Shown: in pieces, positions 1 to 5,876 of the stretch
Layout of the letters: each line of letters opens with the position of its first letter
Position numbering within the stretch: the stretch's first letter is position 1
Made by a program: the position numbers and the translations under genes
From: Betaproteobacteria bacterium
GTDB taxonomy: Bacteria > Pseudomonadota > Gammaproteobacteria > Burkholderiales > Usitatibacteraceae
Length of the DNA: 11,560 bases
Reading direction: 5' to 3'
Assembly (NCBI GenBank): GCA_025362705.1
Contig: JANYFH010000001.1
Coordinates: 1-11,560 of the forward strand
Notes under the pieces: model-generated
Seen by the model: only the letters and a program-made list of their open reading frames with translations
Databases searched by the model: none
What the model was told of the DNA's origin: nothing

Positions 1-204
1 CTGCAATTTCTCATCGATTGCGAGCGCAGCGGCAAACGCGACGTGTTGTATCTTGAAGTGCGACCGTCGAATGTGGCGGGATTGCGGCTGTACGAGCGGT
101 TCGGTTTTAAACAGATGGGCGTGCGGCGCGACTACTACCCGGCGATGGCGGGGCGCGAAGATGCGCTGTTTCTCGGGCTGAGTCTGCCGGTGAACATTCT
201 CTGA
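1..204 (+). CDS. rimI: RimI-type ribosomal-protein-alanine N-acetyltransferase, C-terminal part
   Basis: This is the last 67 codons of a GNAT-fold acetyltransferase; the 5' end lies outside the window. RimI acetylates the N-terminal alanine of ribosomal protein S18 in the cytoplasm, using acetyl-CoA. The fragment shows the C-terminal RimI signature: LEVRPSN (fragment residues 18-24), LRLYERFGF (28-36), RRDYYPA (42-48) and GREDALFL. The family's catalytic tyrosine lies in the RxYYP segment, here DYYP. The residues between acetyl-CoA loop and C-terminus match the usual RimI length. The stop codon is 2 nt before the next gene, so the two are probably co-transcribed. Other GNAT enzymes share the fold, but RRxYYP together with GREDA is characteristic of RimI. 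Confidence 0.9.
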   Translation: MQFLIDCERSGKRDVLYLEVRPSNVAGLRLYERFGFKQMGVRRDYYPAMAGREDALFLGLSLPVNIL

Positions 205-206
205 TC

Positions 207-989
207 ATGCGTACCGATGAAGATTTTTTGCGCGAGCTTGAATTGCTGGAAACGTTTCAGCAGTTGGGTCGCATTACCACCAACAAGGCGACCGATGCCG
301 CAGAAGTGACGCCGAAAATCGCCACGCGGGAAGAACGTTCGACCGACAGCAAACCGGCTGTGCAGGCGGCAAAATTGGCGGCGGTGCCGATCGCAATCGA
401 CCCCGCGCGCGGCGCGCGCATCGCGGCGATGGATTGGGCGGCACTCAGGACTGAGACTGCCGCCTGCAATGCTTGCGGACTTTGCAAGCAGCGCAAGCAG
501 GCGGTTTTCGGCGTGGGTGCCGAAACGGCAGCATGGTTGTTCATCGGCGAAGGTCCGGGTGAGAGTGAAGACCAGCAAGGTGAGCCATTTGTCGGGCAGG
601 CGGGCAAGTTGCTCGATGCGATGCTTGCCGCGGCCGGCTTGCAACGTGGAGTTGAAGCCTACATCGCCAACGTCGTCAAGTGCCGTCCGCCCGGCAATCG
701 CACGCCAACGCTCAATGAAGCCGCAGCCTGCGCGCCGCTGCTGGATCGCCAGATCGATTTGATCCAGCCAACCCTGATCGTCGCCCTCGGCAAAACCGCC
801 GTCATTCGCTTGACTGGTTCGGAGGCGAGCATGGCCTCAATGCGTGGAAAAGTGCATAGCTATCGCAGCATTCCGGTGATTGCGATGTATCACCCTTCGT
901 ATTTGCTGCGCAGCCCGACGGAAAAACTGAAAGCCTGGGAAGACATGCTGTTTGCCAGGAGCGAGATGGTGAAACTGGCGCTTCCCTAA
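207..989 (+). CDS. Family 4 (iron-sulfur) uracil-DNA glycosylase
   Basis: This 260-residue enzyme is predicted to remove uracil from DNA and start base excision repair. The catalytic core runs from about residue 85 to the end. It contains C87-x2-C90, the GEGPG motif (114-118) followed by ESEDQQGEPFVGQAG (119-133), KCRPPGNRTP with C159, C175, and the HPSYLLR motif (229-235). The 4Fe-4S ligands of this family are expected to be C87, C90, C159 and C175. C93 is an extra nearby cysteine often seen in bacterial members. Residues 1-75 are a poorly conserved, charged and alanine-rich extension, as in other proteobacterial members. The ATG is 2 nt after the rimI stop; a GGTGA inside the end of rimI is the only ribosome-binding-like sequence, so translation is probably coupled. 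The family is clear; the exact base specificity is inferred. Confidence 0.93.
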   Translation: MRTDEDFLRELELLETFQQLGRITTNKATDAAEVTPKIATREERSTDSKPAVQAAKLAAVPIAIDPARGARIAAMDWAALRTETAACNACGLCKQRKQAVFGVGAETAAWLFIGEGPGESEDQQGEPFVGQAGKLLDAMLAAAGLQRGVEAYIANVVKCRPPGNRTPTLNEAAACAPLLDRQIDLIQPTLIVALGKTAVIRLTGSEASMASMRGKVHSYRSIPVIAMYHPSYLLRSPTEKLKAWEDMLFARSEMVKLALP

Positions 990-1001
990 TTCCAAATAGA
1001 A

Positions 1002-1029
1002 TTGCAATTGGTCTTGCAAACTGCATAAT
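1002..1029 (+). promoter_or_regulatory. Candidate sigma-70 promoter for the lemA cluster
   Basis: TTGCAA (1002-1007) and CATAAT (1024-1029) are separated by 16 nt. They match the consensus -35 box at 4 of 6 positions and the -10 box at 5 of 6. The site sits in the 103-nt gap after the glycosylase stop and would give a leader of roughly 55 nt before the lemA ATG. It was found by eye only. Confidence 0.45.
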
Positions 1030-1092
1030 CACCCCTACTTACCGGCTGGCTCGTTACAACTTTCCAGGCCGCACTTTTTTCAGGAGAAATTC

Positions 1093-1764
1093 ATGCGCAA
1101 ATTGGCACTGTTTTTTGGTTTGACCGCGATACTCTCGCTGTCCGGCTGTGGCTATAACGACTTTCAATCAAAAGACGAAGGCGTCAAAAAGGCTTGGGCG
1201 GAAGTATTGAACCAGTATCAGCGCCGCTCGGATCTGATTCCCAACCTGGTCGCAACGGTGCAAGGCTATGCAACGCAGGAGAAAGACGTATTTCTCGGTG
1301 TCGCTAACGCGCGCTCGAAGGTGGGGCAGATGAATATTGGCGCGGACGTCGTTAACAATCCGGAAGCGCTGAAGAATTTCCAGAAGGCGCAGGGCGATTT
1401 GTCGAGCGCGCTGTCACGTTTGCTGGTGGTGGCGGAAAATTATCCGCAATTGAAATCGGATGCCAACTTCCGCGAACTACAATCGCAACTGGAAGGAACC
1501 GAAAACCGTATTACGGTGGCACGCAAACGCTTCACGGATTCTGTTGAGGCATACAACATCCTGACGCGCCAGTTTCCGACCAACTTGACTGCCATGATGT
1601 TCAGCTACGCAGTGAAGCCGCAGTTCACGGTGGAAAATGAAAAGGCGATTTCGGTGGCGCCGAAGGTGGATTTTGGTGCCAAGCCCGCGGCAGCGCCCAC
1701 ACCAGCGCCGGTTGCGGCACCAGCAACTGCGCCGCCCGCACCTGCTCCCGCCCCCGCGAAGTAA
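1093..1764 (+). CDS. lemA: LemA family lipoprotein
   Basis: This 223-residue LemA-family protein is predicted to be an envelope lipoprotein. Residues 1-18 form a short lipoprotein signal peptide with lipobox LSGC, and C19 would be the lipidated residue. The LemA helical core follows, with the family segments NQYQRRSDLIPNLVATVQGYA (about 40-60) and EGTENRITVARKRF (about 134-147), ending near residue 185. Residues 190-223 are an unusual proline- and alanine-rich tail, likely a flexible or cell-wall-spanning linker. The start is fixed by AGGAG at 1082-1086, six bases before the ATG. LemA genes are commonly found beside TPM-domain genes, as here, and the three genes probably form one transcription unit. 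The biochemical role of LemA is not settled; an envelope or membrane-stress role is inferred from context. Confidence 0.93.
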   Translation: MRKLALFFGLTAILSLSGCGYNDFQSKDEGVKKAWAEVLNQYQRRSDLIPNLVATVQGYATQEKDVFLGVANARSKVGQMNIGADVVNNPEALKNFQKAQGDLSSALSRLLVVAENYPQLKSDANFRELQSQLEGTENRITVARKRFTDSVEAYNILTRQFPTNLTAMMFSYAVKPQFTVENEKAISVAPKVDFGAKPAAAPTPAPVAAPATAPPAPAPAPAK

Positions 1765-1798
1765 TCGGCATTTCTGAGGCGCGCTTCATAAGGCGGCC

Positions 1799-1843
1799 AT
1801 GACGACAAACATGCGCGTCGGTCGCCTGCTAGGGAGCCTCTGA
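1799..1843 (+). pseudogene. Severed 5' end of the following TPM gene
   Basis: An ATG at 1799, with AAGG at 1790-1793 five bases upstream, opens 34 nt after the lemA stop. It encodes MTTNMRVGRL, then the frame enters the 146-bp element at 1831 and stops at TGA 1841-1843. If 1831-1976 is removed, CT (1829-1830) joins G (1977) to give CTG, and the frame continues directly into the signal-peptide core of the TPM gene. The reconstructed start reads MTTNMRVGRLLVRLLLLSVA, a textbook signal peptide with three arginines before the hydrophobic stretch. I infer that this is the original start, now cut off. Today it could be translated only as a 14-residue peptide. Confidence 0.7.
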
Positions 1844-1976
1844 TTAAGTTCAGTTCTAAGCCAAACTAGGCGCGAGTGCAAAAAATTCGACGCCGCATAT
1901 ATTTAATATGTAAGGAGAATTTTTTTGCGTGAGCAACAACGGTTGGCGACGAAATGGGCTTAATCAGAGGTTCCCT
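1831..1976. mobile_element. 146-bp MITE-like palindromic element with 18-bp terminal inverted repeats
   Basis: The left end AGGGAGCCTCTGATTAAG (1831-1848) is repeated in inverted form at CTTAATCAGAGGTTCCCT (1959-1976) with one mismatch. Complementarity continues inward, imperfectly, through AGCCAA against TTGGCG and GCAAAAAATTC against GAATTTTTTTGC, to an AT-rich centre (CATATATTTAATATG, 1896-1910). The whole element could therefore fold into one long hairpin. It encodes no transposase, so it is best described as a miniature inverted-repeat element or a related palindromic repeat. No convincing target-site duplication is visible: the flanks are GCT on the left and GGT on the right. It contains a TATATT -10-like box (1898-1903) and a strong TAAGGAG (1911-1917). 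It is the only copy in the window. Confidence 0.75.
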
Positions 1977-2844
1977 GGTTCGTTTACTCCTGCTCTCGGT
2001 GGCATGGATGGCAATGTGCATTCATGCTGCCGAAGGCGATCTGCTATCCGTCCCGAAACTCGACAAGCGCGTCATCGATCAAACCGCCACGCTATCCGCC
2101 GCCGCCGCGGCGCACATAGAAGCGCGGCTGAAAGACTTCGAGGCAAAGAAGGGCGCGCAGATTGCGGTACTGATCGTTGGTTCGACGTTGCCTGAAACAA
2201 TTTTTGACTTTTCGCTGCGCGTGGCCGACGCCTGGAAACTGGGCCGCAAAGACATCGACGATGGCGTGCTGTTTGTCGTTGCCAAGAATGATCGCAAGCT
2301 GCAAATTCTGACCGGTCGCGGCACGCAGGGCGTGCTTACCGATGCCGTCTCCAAACGCATCATCAGTGAAACCGTAGCGCCAAAATTTCGCGCCGGAGAT
2401 TTCGCCGGAGGCATTGATGATGGCATTGGAAAAATCGTCAGCGTGCTCGACGGCGAGGCTTTGCCTCCGCCGCAGAAAAAACGCGTCGCGGTTCAACAAG
2501 GTATCGATGTTCAGTCTTTTCTAATGCTGGGATTTTTCGCAGCGCTGTTCGTGGGGCCGCTGTTGCGGGCGCTGCTGGGAAGATTTCTCGGTGCAGGCGC
2601 GACTGCTGGCGTAACGGGCGCGGCTGCGTGGTGGCTAGCTGGCGGCATGATATTTCCGATTGTCGCCGGTGCGATCGTTTTCTTCATTGTCATGTTCTCG
2701 GGGGCGATGAATTTTGGGCGAGGTGGACTTGGTGGCTTGATGTCCGGCGGCGGTGGTTTTGGCGGTGGGGGTGGTAGCGGGGGTGGTGGTTTCAGCGGCG
2801 GTGGCGGCGGCTTCGATGGCGGCGGCGCGTCCGGTGACTGGTAA
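1954..2844 (+). CDS. TPM-domain (YgcG-like) secreted membrane protein with glycine-rich tail
   Basis: This 296-residue protein has a signal peptide (1-25, likely cut after IHA), then a TPM domain (about 36-165). The TPM domain shows the family segments RVIDQTATLS, AQIAVLIVGST, DDGVLFVVAKNDRKLQILTGRG and FRAGDFAGGIDDGIGKI. Hydrophobic segments lie at about 178-208 and 212-250, followed by a glycine-rich tail (255-296) ending GASGDW, typical of YgcG-like proteins. The domain probably faces the periplasm; TPM proteins have been linked to phosphatase activity and to membrane-protein maturation, but the role here is unknown. ATG 1954 is the only possible start: an in-frame TGA lies at 1930-1932 and no other start codon intervenes. 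It has no good ribosome binding site. The first seven codons and most of the eighth come from the right terminal repeat of the upstream element. Confidence 0.9.
   Translation: MGLIRGSLVRLLLLSVAWMAMCIHAAEGDLLSVPKLDKRVIDQTATLSAAAAAHIEARLKDFEAKKGAQIAVLIVGSTLPETIFDFSLRVADAWKLGRKDIDDGVLFVVAKNDRKLQILTGRGTQGVLTDAVSKRIISETVAPKFRAGDFAGGIDDGIGKIVSVLDGEALPPPQKKRVAVQQGIDVQSFLMLGFFAALFVGPLLRALLGRFLGAGATAGVTGAAAWWLAGGMIFPIVAGAIVFFIVMFSGAMNFGRGGLGGLMSGGGGFGGGGGSGGGGFSGGGGGFDGGGASGDW
2738..2826 (+). repeat. Glycine-codon low-complexity tract
   Basis: A run of GGC, GGT and GGG codons encodes the glycine-rich tail of the TPM protein. The opposite strand is consequently proline-rich and open. The tail is characteristic of the protein family, so the tract is not an independent element. 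It may vary in length between strains through slippage. Confidence 0.7.
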
Positions 2845-2859
2845 CGAGAGTTGACGAAT

Positions 2860-3360
2860 ATGGACTGGCTAAAACGTTTTCTTCGCCACGTGTGGATGTC
2901 ACCGATCATCCTGCACCGGCAATTTCCGGTTGCGACGCTGGCTGCAATCGGATGTGCGGTCGCGGATGGTGAAAAATCACATCGCGGCCAGGTGCGTTTT
3001 GTTCTTGAGGCCGAGCTCACGAGCGGGCAGTTGTGGGCAGGGACGTCCGCACGCGAACGCGCCATCGACGTTTTTTCGCTGTTACGTGTCTGGGATACCG
3101 AGGAGAATAACGGTGTGCTGGTTTATCTGCTGCTAGCCGACCGCAAAGTGGAAATCGTTGCTGACCGCGGCATTCATCGACACGTTGGAGACCAGCGCTG
3201 GCGCGCCATTTGCCGCGAGATCGAGCATCATTACCGCAAAGGCGATTTTCTTAGCGGCAGTGTCACAGGCATACAGAAAATCAGCACGGAATTGGCGTTC
3301 TATTTCCCTGCAACGGGGGAACACGCGAATGAGCAGCCGGATGCGCCGGTAGTGCTGTAG
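2860..3360 (+). CDS. Second TPM-domain protein, without signal peptide or tail
   Basis: This 166-residue protein is a compact TPM-domain protein of the type that follows LemA and YgcG-like genes in many betaproteobacteria. Family segments include FPVATLAAIGCAVADGEKSHRG (about 22-43), ERAIDVFSLLRVWDTEENNGVLVYLLLADRKVEIVADRGI (about 66-105) and HYRKGDFLSGSVTGIQKIS (about 124-142). No convincing signal peptide or glycine tail is present, so a cytoplasmic or membrane-peripheral location is more likely than export. The reading frame is open from a TTG at 2851, but ATG 2860 is preferred because GAGAG at 2846-2850 is then correctly spaced and MDWLKRFLRH resembles family starts. The gene begins 15 nt after the previous stop, so co-transcription is likely. 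Its biochemical activity is unknown. Confidence 0.87.
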   Translation: MDWLKRFLRHVWMSPIILHRQFPVATLAAIGCAVADGEKSHRGQVRFVLEAELTSGQLWAGTSARERAIDVFSLLRVWDTEENNGVLVYLLLADRKVEIVADRGIHRHVGDQRWRAICREIEHHYRKGDFLSGSVTGIQKISTELAFYFPATGEHANEQPDAPVVL

Positions 3361-3388
3361 ACAGCGCGGTTTGAACGAAGGCCTGTGA

Positions 3389-4147
3389 CTACGAATCGAT
3401 CCGATCTGATTTTCCGCGCACGAACATCGCAGCCGCGGTGCGGTTTTCCACACCCAGCTTGACGTAAGAATTCTCCAGATGTTTTTGCACGGTGCGCGCA
3501 CTGAGGCCGAGTATTGCGGCGATCTGCGCATCGCTTTTTCCTGCGCCCACCCAATGCAGGATCTCGCATTCGCGCGGCGTAAGTGAAGAGAGTTGCGACT
3601 CTTGTTCACGGTTCAAGCGTGCCGTCATCGACGTCACGCGATAGAGGTTGGCCAGTGCGGGCTGCATGCGATTCAGCAATTCGCACTCACGGTCGGAAAA
3701 ATCGTGTCCCGCACGATTGAGTACAAAGCTCATCACCAGACGCGGGTTCGAAACGATGGGCACCGCCACGACATGATCGATACCGATACGACGGTAATAG
3801 TCGCCGTAAATTTCCTTGCGCTTGAATTTCTGCATCGGCATCGAGTCGGAGATGCGCCAGGCACCACCATCCGGATGTTGCGAGTGATACCGCACTAGTG
3901 GATGTTCGTGCATCAGCCGGTTGAAACACTGCTGGTCGTCCAGCGAAATTGCGTTTTCCGGAAAGCTCATGACGCGCCGCACGCCGCTGTTGAGATCGCA
4001 AATGCTCAACGTGGTGAGTTCCGAGGCCACCAGTTGCGGCAGTCCGTTCACTACATATTTCGCAAACGAACCGGCATCCTGCAACGCGCTGAGATCCAGC
4101 ACGAAGTCCAGCGCATGTTTCAGGCGTTGCGACGGCAATTCGGCCAT
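3389..4147 (-). CDS. LuxR/NarL-type transcriptional regulator with GAF-like sensor domain
   Basis: This 252-residue DNA-binding regulator has an N-terminal region of about 180 residues that resembles a GAF or autoinducer-type sensor fold (for example YGDYYRRIGIDHVVAVPIV, 114-132, and FSDRECELLNRMQPALANLYR, 150-170). The C-terminus is a LuxR helix-turn-helix (about 188-246: LTPRECEILHWVGAGKSDAQIA, then LSARTVQKHLENSYVKLGVENR). No receiver-domain phosphorylation site is present, so it is probably ligand- or signal-responsive rather than part of a two-component pair. The start is supported by AGGAG seven bases upstream of the ATG. It is transcribed divergently from the methyltransferase and convergently with the TPM cluster, and is the obvious candidate controller of the methyltransferase unit. 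The ligand cannot be read from the sequence; an acyl-homoserine-lactone domain is not evident. Confidence 0.88.
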   Translation of the reverse strand: MAELPSQRLKHALDFVLDLSALQDAGSFAKYVVNGLPQLVASELTTLSICDLNSGVRRVMSFPENAISLDDQQCFNRLMHEHPLVRYHSQHPDGGAWRISDSMPMQKFKRKEIYGDYYRRIGIDHVVAVPIVSNPRLVMSFVLNRAGHDFSDRECELLNRMQPALANLYRVTSMTARLNREQESQLSSLTPRECEILHWVGAGKSDAQIAAILGLSARTVQKHLENSYVKLGVENRTAAAMFVRGKSDRIDS

Positions 4148-4172
4148 GATTCAGCTCCTGCACGCTTCGGTC

Positions 4173-4188
4173 TACGCAATTATGCGTA
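4173..4188. promoter_or_regulatory. Perfect-arm dyad, candidate operator for the LuxR-type regulator
   Basis: TACGCAATTATGCGTA has two perfect 6-bp arms around ATTA. It can also be read as two 7-bp half-sites separated by 2 bp, the geometry used by NarL-type proteins. It lies 26 bp upstream of the regulator start and overlaps a CATAAT -10-like box on the regulator strand (4179-4184). This placement fits autorepression and possibly control of the divergent methyltransferase gene. A looser relative with CGCA and TGCG arms is at 4244-4258. Function is inferred. Confidence 0.5.
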
Positions 4189-4227
4189 TTCCACTGGCCG
4201 TGCATCCAGCGTAATGTGAAACCGCAT

Positions 4228-4255
4228 CTGCAAAAACTATTTTCGCAATCATTAT
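4228..4255 (+). promoter_or_regulatory. Weak candidate promoter for the methyltransferase gene
   Basis: CTGCAA (4228-4233) and CATTAT (4250-4255) are 16 nt apart, with 3 of 6 and 4 of 6 consensus matches. It is the best candidate seen in the divergent gap but is weak, which would suit a gene needing an activator. It would leave a leader of only about 15 nt before the ATG at 4278. Confidence 0.25.
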
Positions 4256-4277
4256 GCGCGCTGCCACGGAGGATGTC

Positions 4278-5336
4278 ATGGCCATCGATCAGGACAAGCT
4301 CAACGAATTTCTCGGCAAGTTCGTCGCCGATTTCGGTGCCACCTTCAACGCCGGCATGGTGGTCATCGGCGACAAGCTGGGACTTTACAAAGCGCTCGCC
4401 GTGAAGCCGATGACCTCGAAGGAACTCGCCGCAAAAACTGGTACCGACGAGCGCTATGTGCGCGAATGGCTGAGTTCGCAGGCCGCCGGCGGTTACATCA
4501 ACTACAACCCGTTGATACGCGCCTTTGCGCTCTCCGAGGAGCAGGCATTCACGCTGGCCGATCCGGCGAGTCCCGCCTATCTTCCCGGTGCCTTTGAACT
4601 GGCATTGGCGGCGCTCAAAGCAGTGCCCAGGATCACGGATGCGTTCAAGACCGGCGCAGGCGTCGGCTGGCACGAACATGATCCCGGTCTTTTCAGCGGC
4701 ACTGAAAAGTTTTTTCGCCCTGGCTACGTCGCAAACCTCGTCACCGCATGGATTCCAGCGCTCACTGGCGTCGAAGCCAAACTCAAGAAAGGTGCGAAAG
4801 TCGCCGACGTAGGTTGCGGCCACGGTGCATCCACGGTCATCATGGCGCAGGCATTTCCAAATTCCACTTTCGTCGGGTTTGACTATCACGAGCCATCGAT
4901 CGAGTACGCGCGCAAGGCCGCGAAGGCAGCGGGTCTCAATGGTGGTCGCGTCACGTTTGAGCGATCGACCGCCAAGGAGTTTCCAGGCAGTGACTACGAC
5001 TTTGTTGCTGTGTTCGATTGCCTGCACGACATGGGCGACCCGATCGGCGCCTCGCGCCACGTGCGCGAGGCACTAAAGCCGGACGGCACCTGGATGATCG
5101 TCGAGCCTTTCGCTAACGACAAACTCGAAGACAACCTGAATCCTGTCGGCCGCATCTTCTATTCCGCTTCCACACTCATCTGCACCCCGGCCTCGCGCGC
5201 GCAGGAGGGCGGCATGTGCCTCGGCGCACAGGCGGGCGAATGCAATCTGCGCGAGGTCGTCGGTAAAGGCGGATTCACGCATTTTCGCCGCGCCACCGAA
5301 ACGCCGTTCAACCTGATTTTCGAAGCACGTCCGTGA
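4278..5336 (+). CDS. Class I SAM-dependent methyltransferase with N-terminal winged-helix domain
   Basis: This 352-residue protein resembles the Rv2258c-type methyltransferases. Residues 1-90 look like the winged-helix dimerisation domain common to small-molecule methyltransferases (MVVIGDKLGLYKALA, then MTSKELAAKTGTDERYVREWLSSQAAGGYI). The Rossmann domain starts near 160, with SAM motif I VADVGCGHGAS (165-175), acidic D192 after strand 2 (FVGFDYHEPS), and FDCLHDMGDP (226-235) near the active site. The C-terminal part (EGGMCLGAQAGECNLREVVGKGGF) is typical of the group. The substrate is unknown; it is more likely a small molecule than a protein or nucleic acid. The frame is open from ATG 4254, but GGAGG at 4268-4272 lies five bases before ATG 4278, so that start is chosen. 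The next gene follows 29 nt later on the same strand, suggesting an operon. Confidence 0.9.
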   Translation: MAIDQDKLNEFLGKFVADFGATFNAGMVVIGDKLGLYKALAVKPMTSKELAAKTGTDERYVREWLSSQAAGGYINYNPLIRAFALSEEQAFTLADPASPAYLPGAFELALAALKAVPRITDAFKTGAGVGWHEHDPGLFSGTEKFFRPGYVANLVTAWIPALTGVEAKLKKGAKVADVGCGHGASTVIMAQAFPNSTFVGFDYHEPSIEYARKAAKAAGLNGGRVTFERSTAKEFPGSDYDFVAVFDCLHDMGDPIGASRHVREALKPDGTWMIVEPFANDKLEDNLNPVGRIFYSASTLICTPASRAQEGGMCLGAQAGECNLREVVGKGGFTHFRRATETPFNLIFEARP

Positions 5337-5365
5337 TCACCCGACAAACCCCAAAGGAGGCAAAC

Positions 5366-5794
5366 ATGTTCACTCTTTCGCCACGCAAGATCGTTATGCT
5401 CGTCTCAGTCGCCGGCCTGTTCGTTTTGCCTGTCACTCACATCGGCGCTCAGACCACATCACTGGACGGCAAAGTGTTTGTGGCCGACGCCGGTGAAAAA
5501 GGCAAAGCTGCTGACGAAAAGGCCGACGTCATCACCTTTAAGGACGGCAAATTCCATTCGAGCAGTTGCGATCAATATGGCTATAACAAGGGAAATTACA
5601 AAACGTCAACAGACGGTGACGCAATCGTTTTCGAAGTCGAAACCCAAAGCGATAAAGACGGGCGTCTGGTGTGGAAAGGCAGTGTGCGTGGCGACCAGAT
5701 CGAAGGCAATTTCACCCACTATCGCAAAGGCGGATTTTTCAATTCCAATCCAGCACCGGTTGAACATTGGTTCAAGGGGAAAGTAAAGGCGTAG
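5366..5794 (+). CDS. Small secreted protein of unknown function
   Basis: This 142-residue protein is not assigned to a named family. Residues 1-28 form a signal peptide (positive SPRK, hydrophobic IVMLVSVAGLFVLPVTHIGA), with predicted cleavage before QTTSLDG and no lipobox. The mature part is rich in alternating hydrophobic and polar residues (DVITFKDGKFHSSSCDQYGY, DAIVFEVETQS, LVWKGSVRGDQIEGNF), suggesting a small beta-barrel or beta-sandwich. It has a single cysteine, C68, so no internal disulfide. An almost ideal ribosome binding site, AAAGGAGG (5353-5360), sits five bases before ATG 5366. This decides the start over an upstream in-frame GTG at 5333 and suggests strong expression. It lies 29 nt after the methyltransferase and is probably in its operon. 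Confidence 0.8.
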   Translation: MFTLSPRKIVMLVSVAGLFVLPVTHIGAQTTSLDGKVFVADAGEKGKAADEKADVITFKDGKFHSSSCDQYGYNKGNYKTSTDGDAIVFEVETQSDKDGRLVWKGSVRGDQIEGNFTHYRKGGFFNSNPAPVEHWFKGKVKA

Positions 5795-5876
5795 TGCATA
5801 CGAATGCGTAGAATGGCATTTGGTGCGGCTTGCGGGCAGAAATGCCGCCAGAAGGTGCGCCAGTGCTAGGGAGCGT

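Noticed and set aside
1929..2195. 88-codon frame starting at GTG with a strong upstream TAAGGAG
   Set aside because: It is not accepted as a gene because it lies out of frame over the TPM signal-peptide region and its translation has no features. It is kept only as a possible decoy in the findings.
2511..3065. Proline-rich 184-codon minus-strand frame
   Set aside because: Its proline run is the complement of the glycine codons in the TPM tail.
3361..3388. Gap between the convergent TPM and regulator genes, searched for a terminator
   Set aside because: No hairpin with a T-run was found in these 28 bases or just beyond.
4254..4277. Upstream ATG giving the methyltransferase eight extra residues
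   Set aside because: GGAGG sits inside this stretch and is correctly spaced for ATG 4278. The extra residues match nothing typical of the family.
3687..5060. 457-codon open frame on the minus strand across the regulator and methyltransferase
   Set aside because: It overlaps two clearly recognisable genes in other frames. Its translation is arginine-, histidine- and cysteine-rich with no domain, as expected for a shadow in GC-rich DNA.
5815..5846. GGCATTT and AAATGCC inverted repeat between convergent genes, considered as a terminator
   Set aside because: The arms are 7 bp with an 18-nt loop and no T-run on either strand, so it is too weak to call.
5864..5874. TGCTAGGGAGC, identical to 11 bp at the left edge of the 146-bp element (1827-1837)
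   Set aside because: Similarity stops after this stretch and no terminal repeat follows. An 11-bp match is expected by chance in a window of this length.
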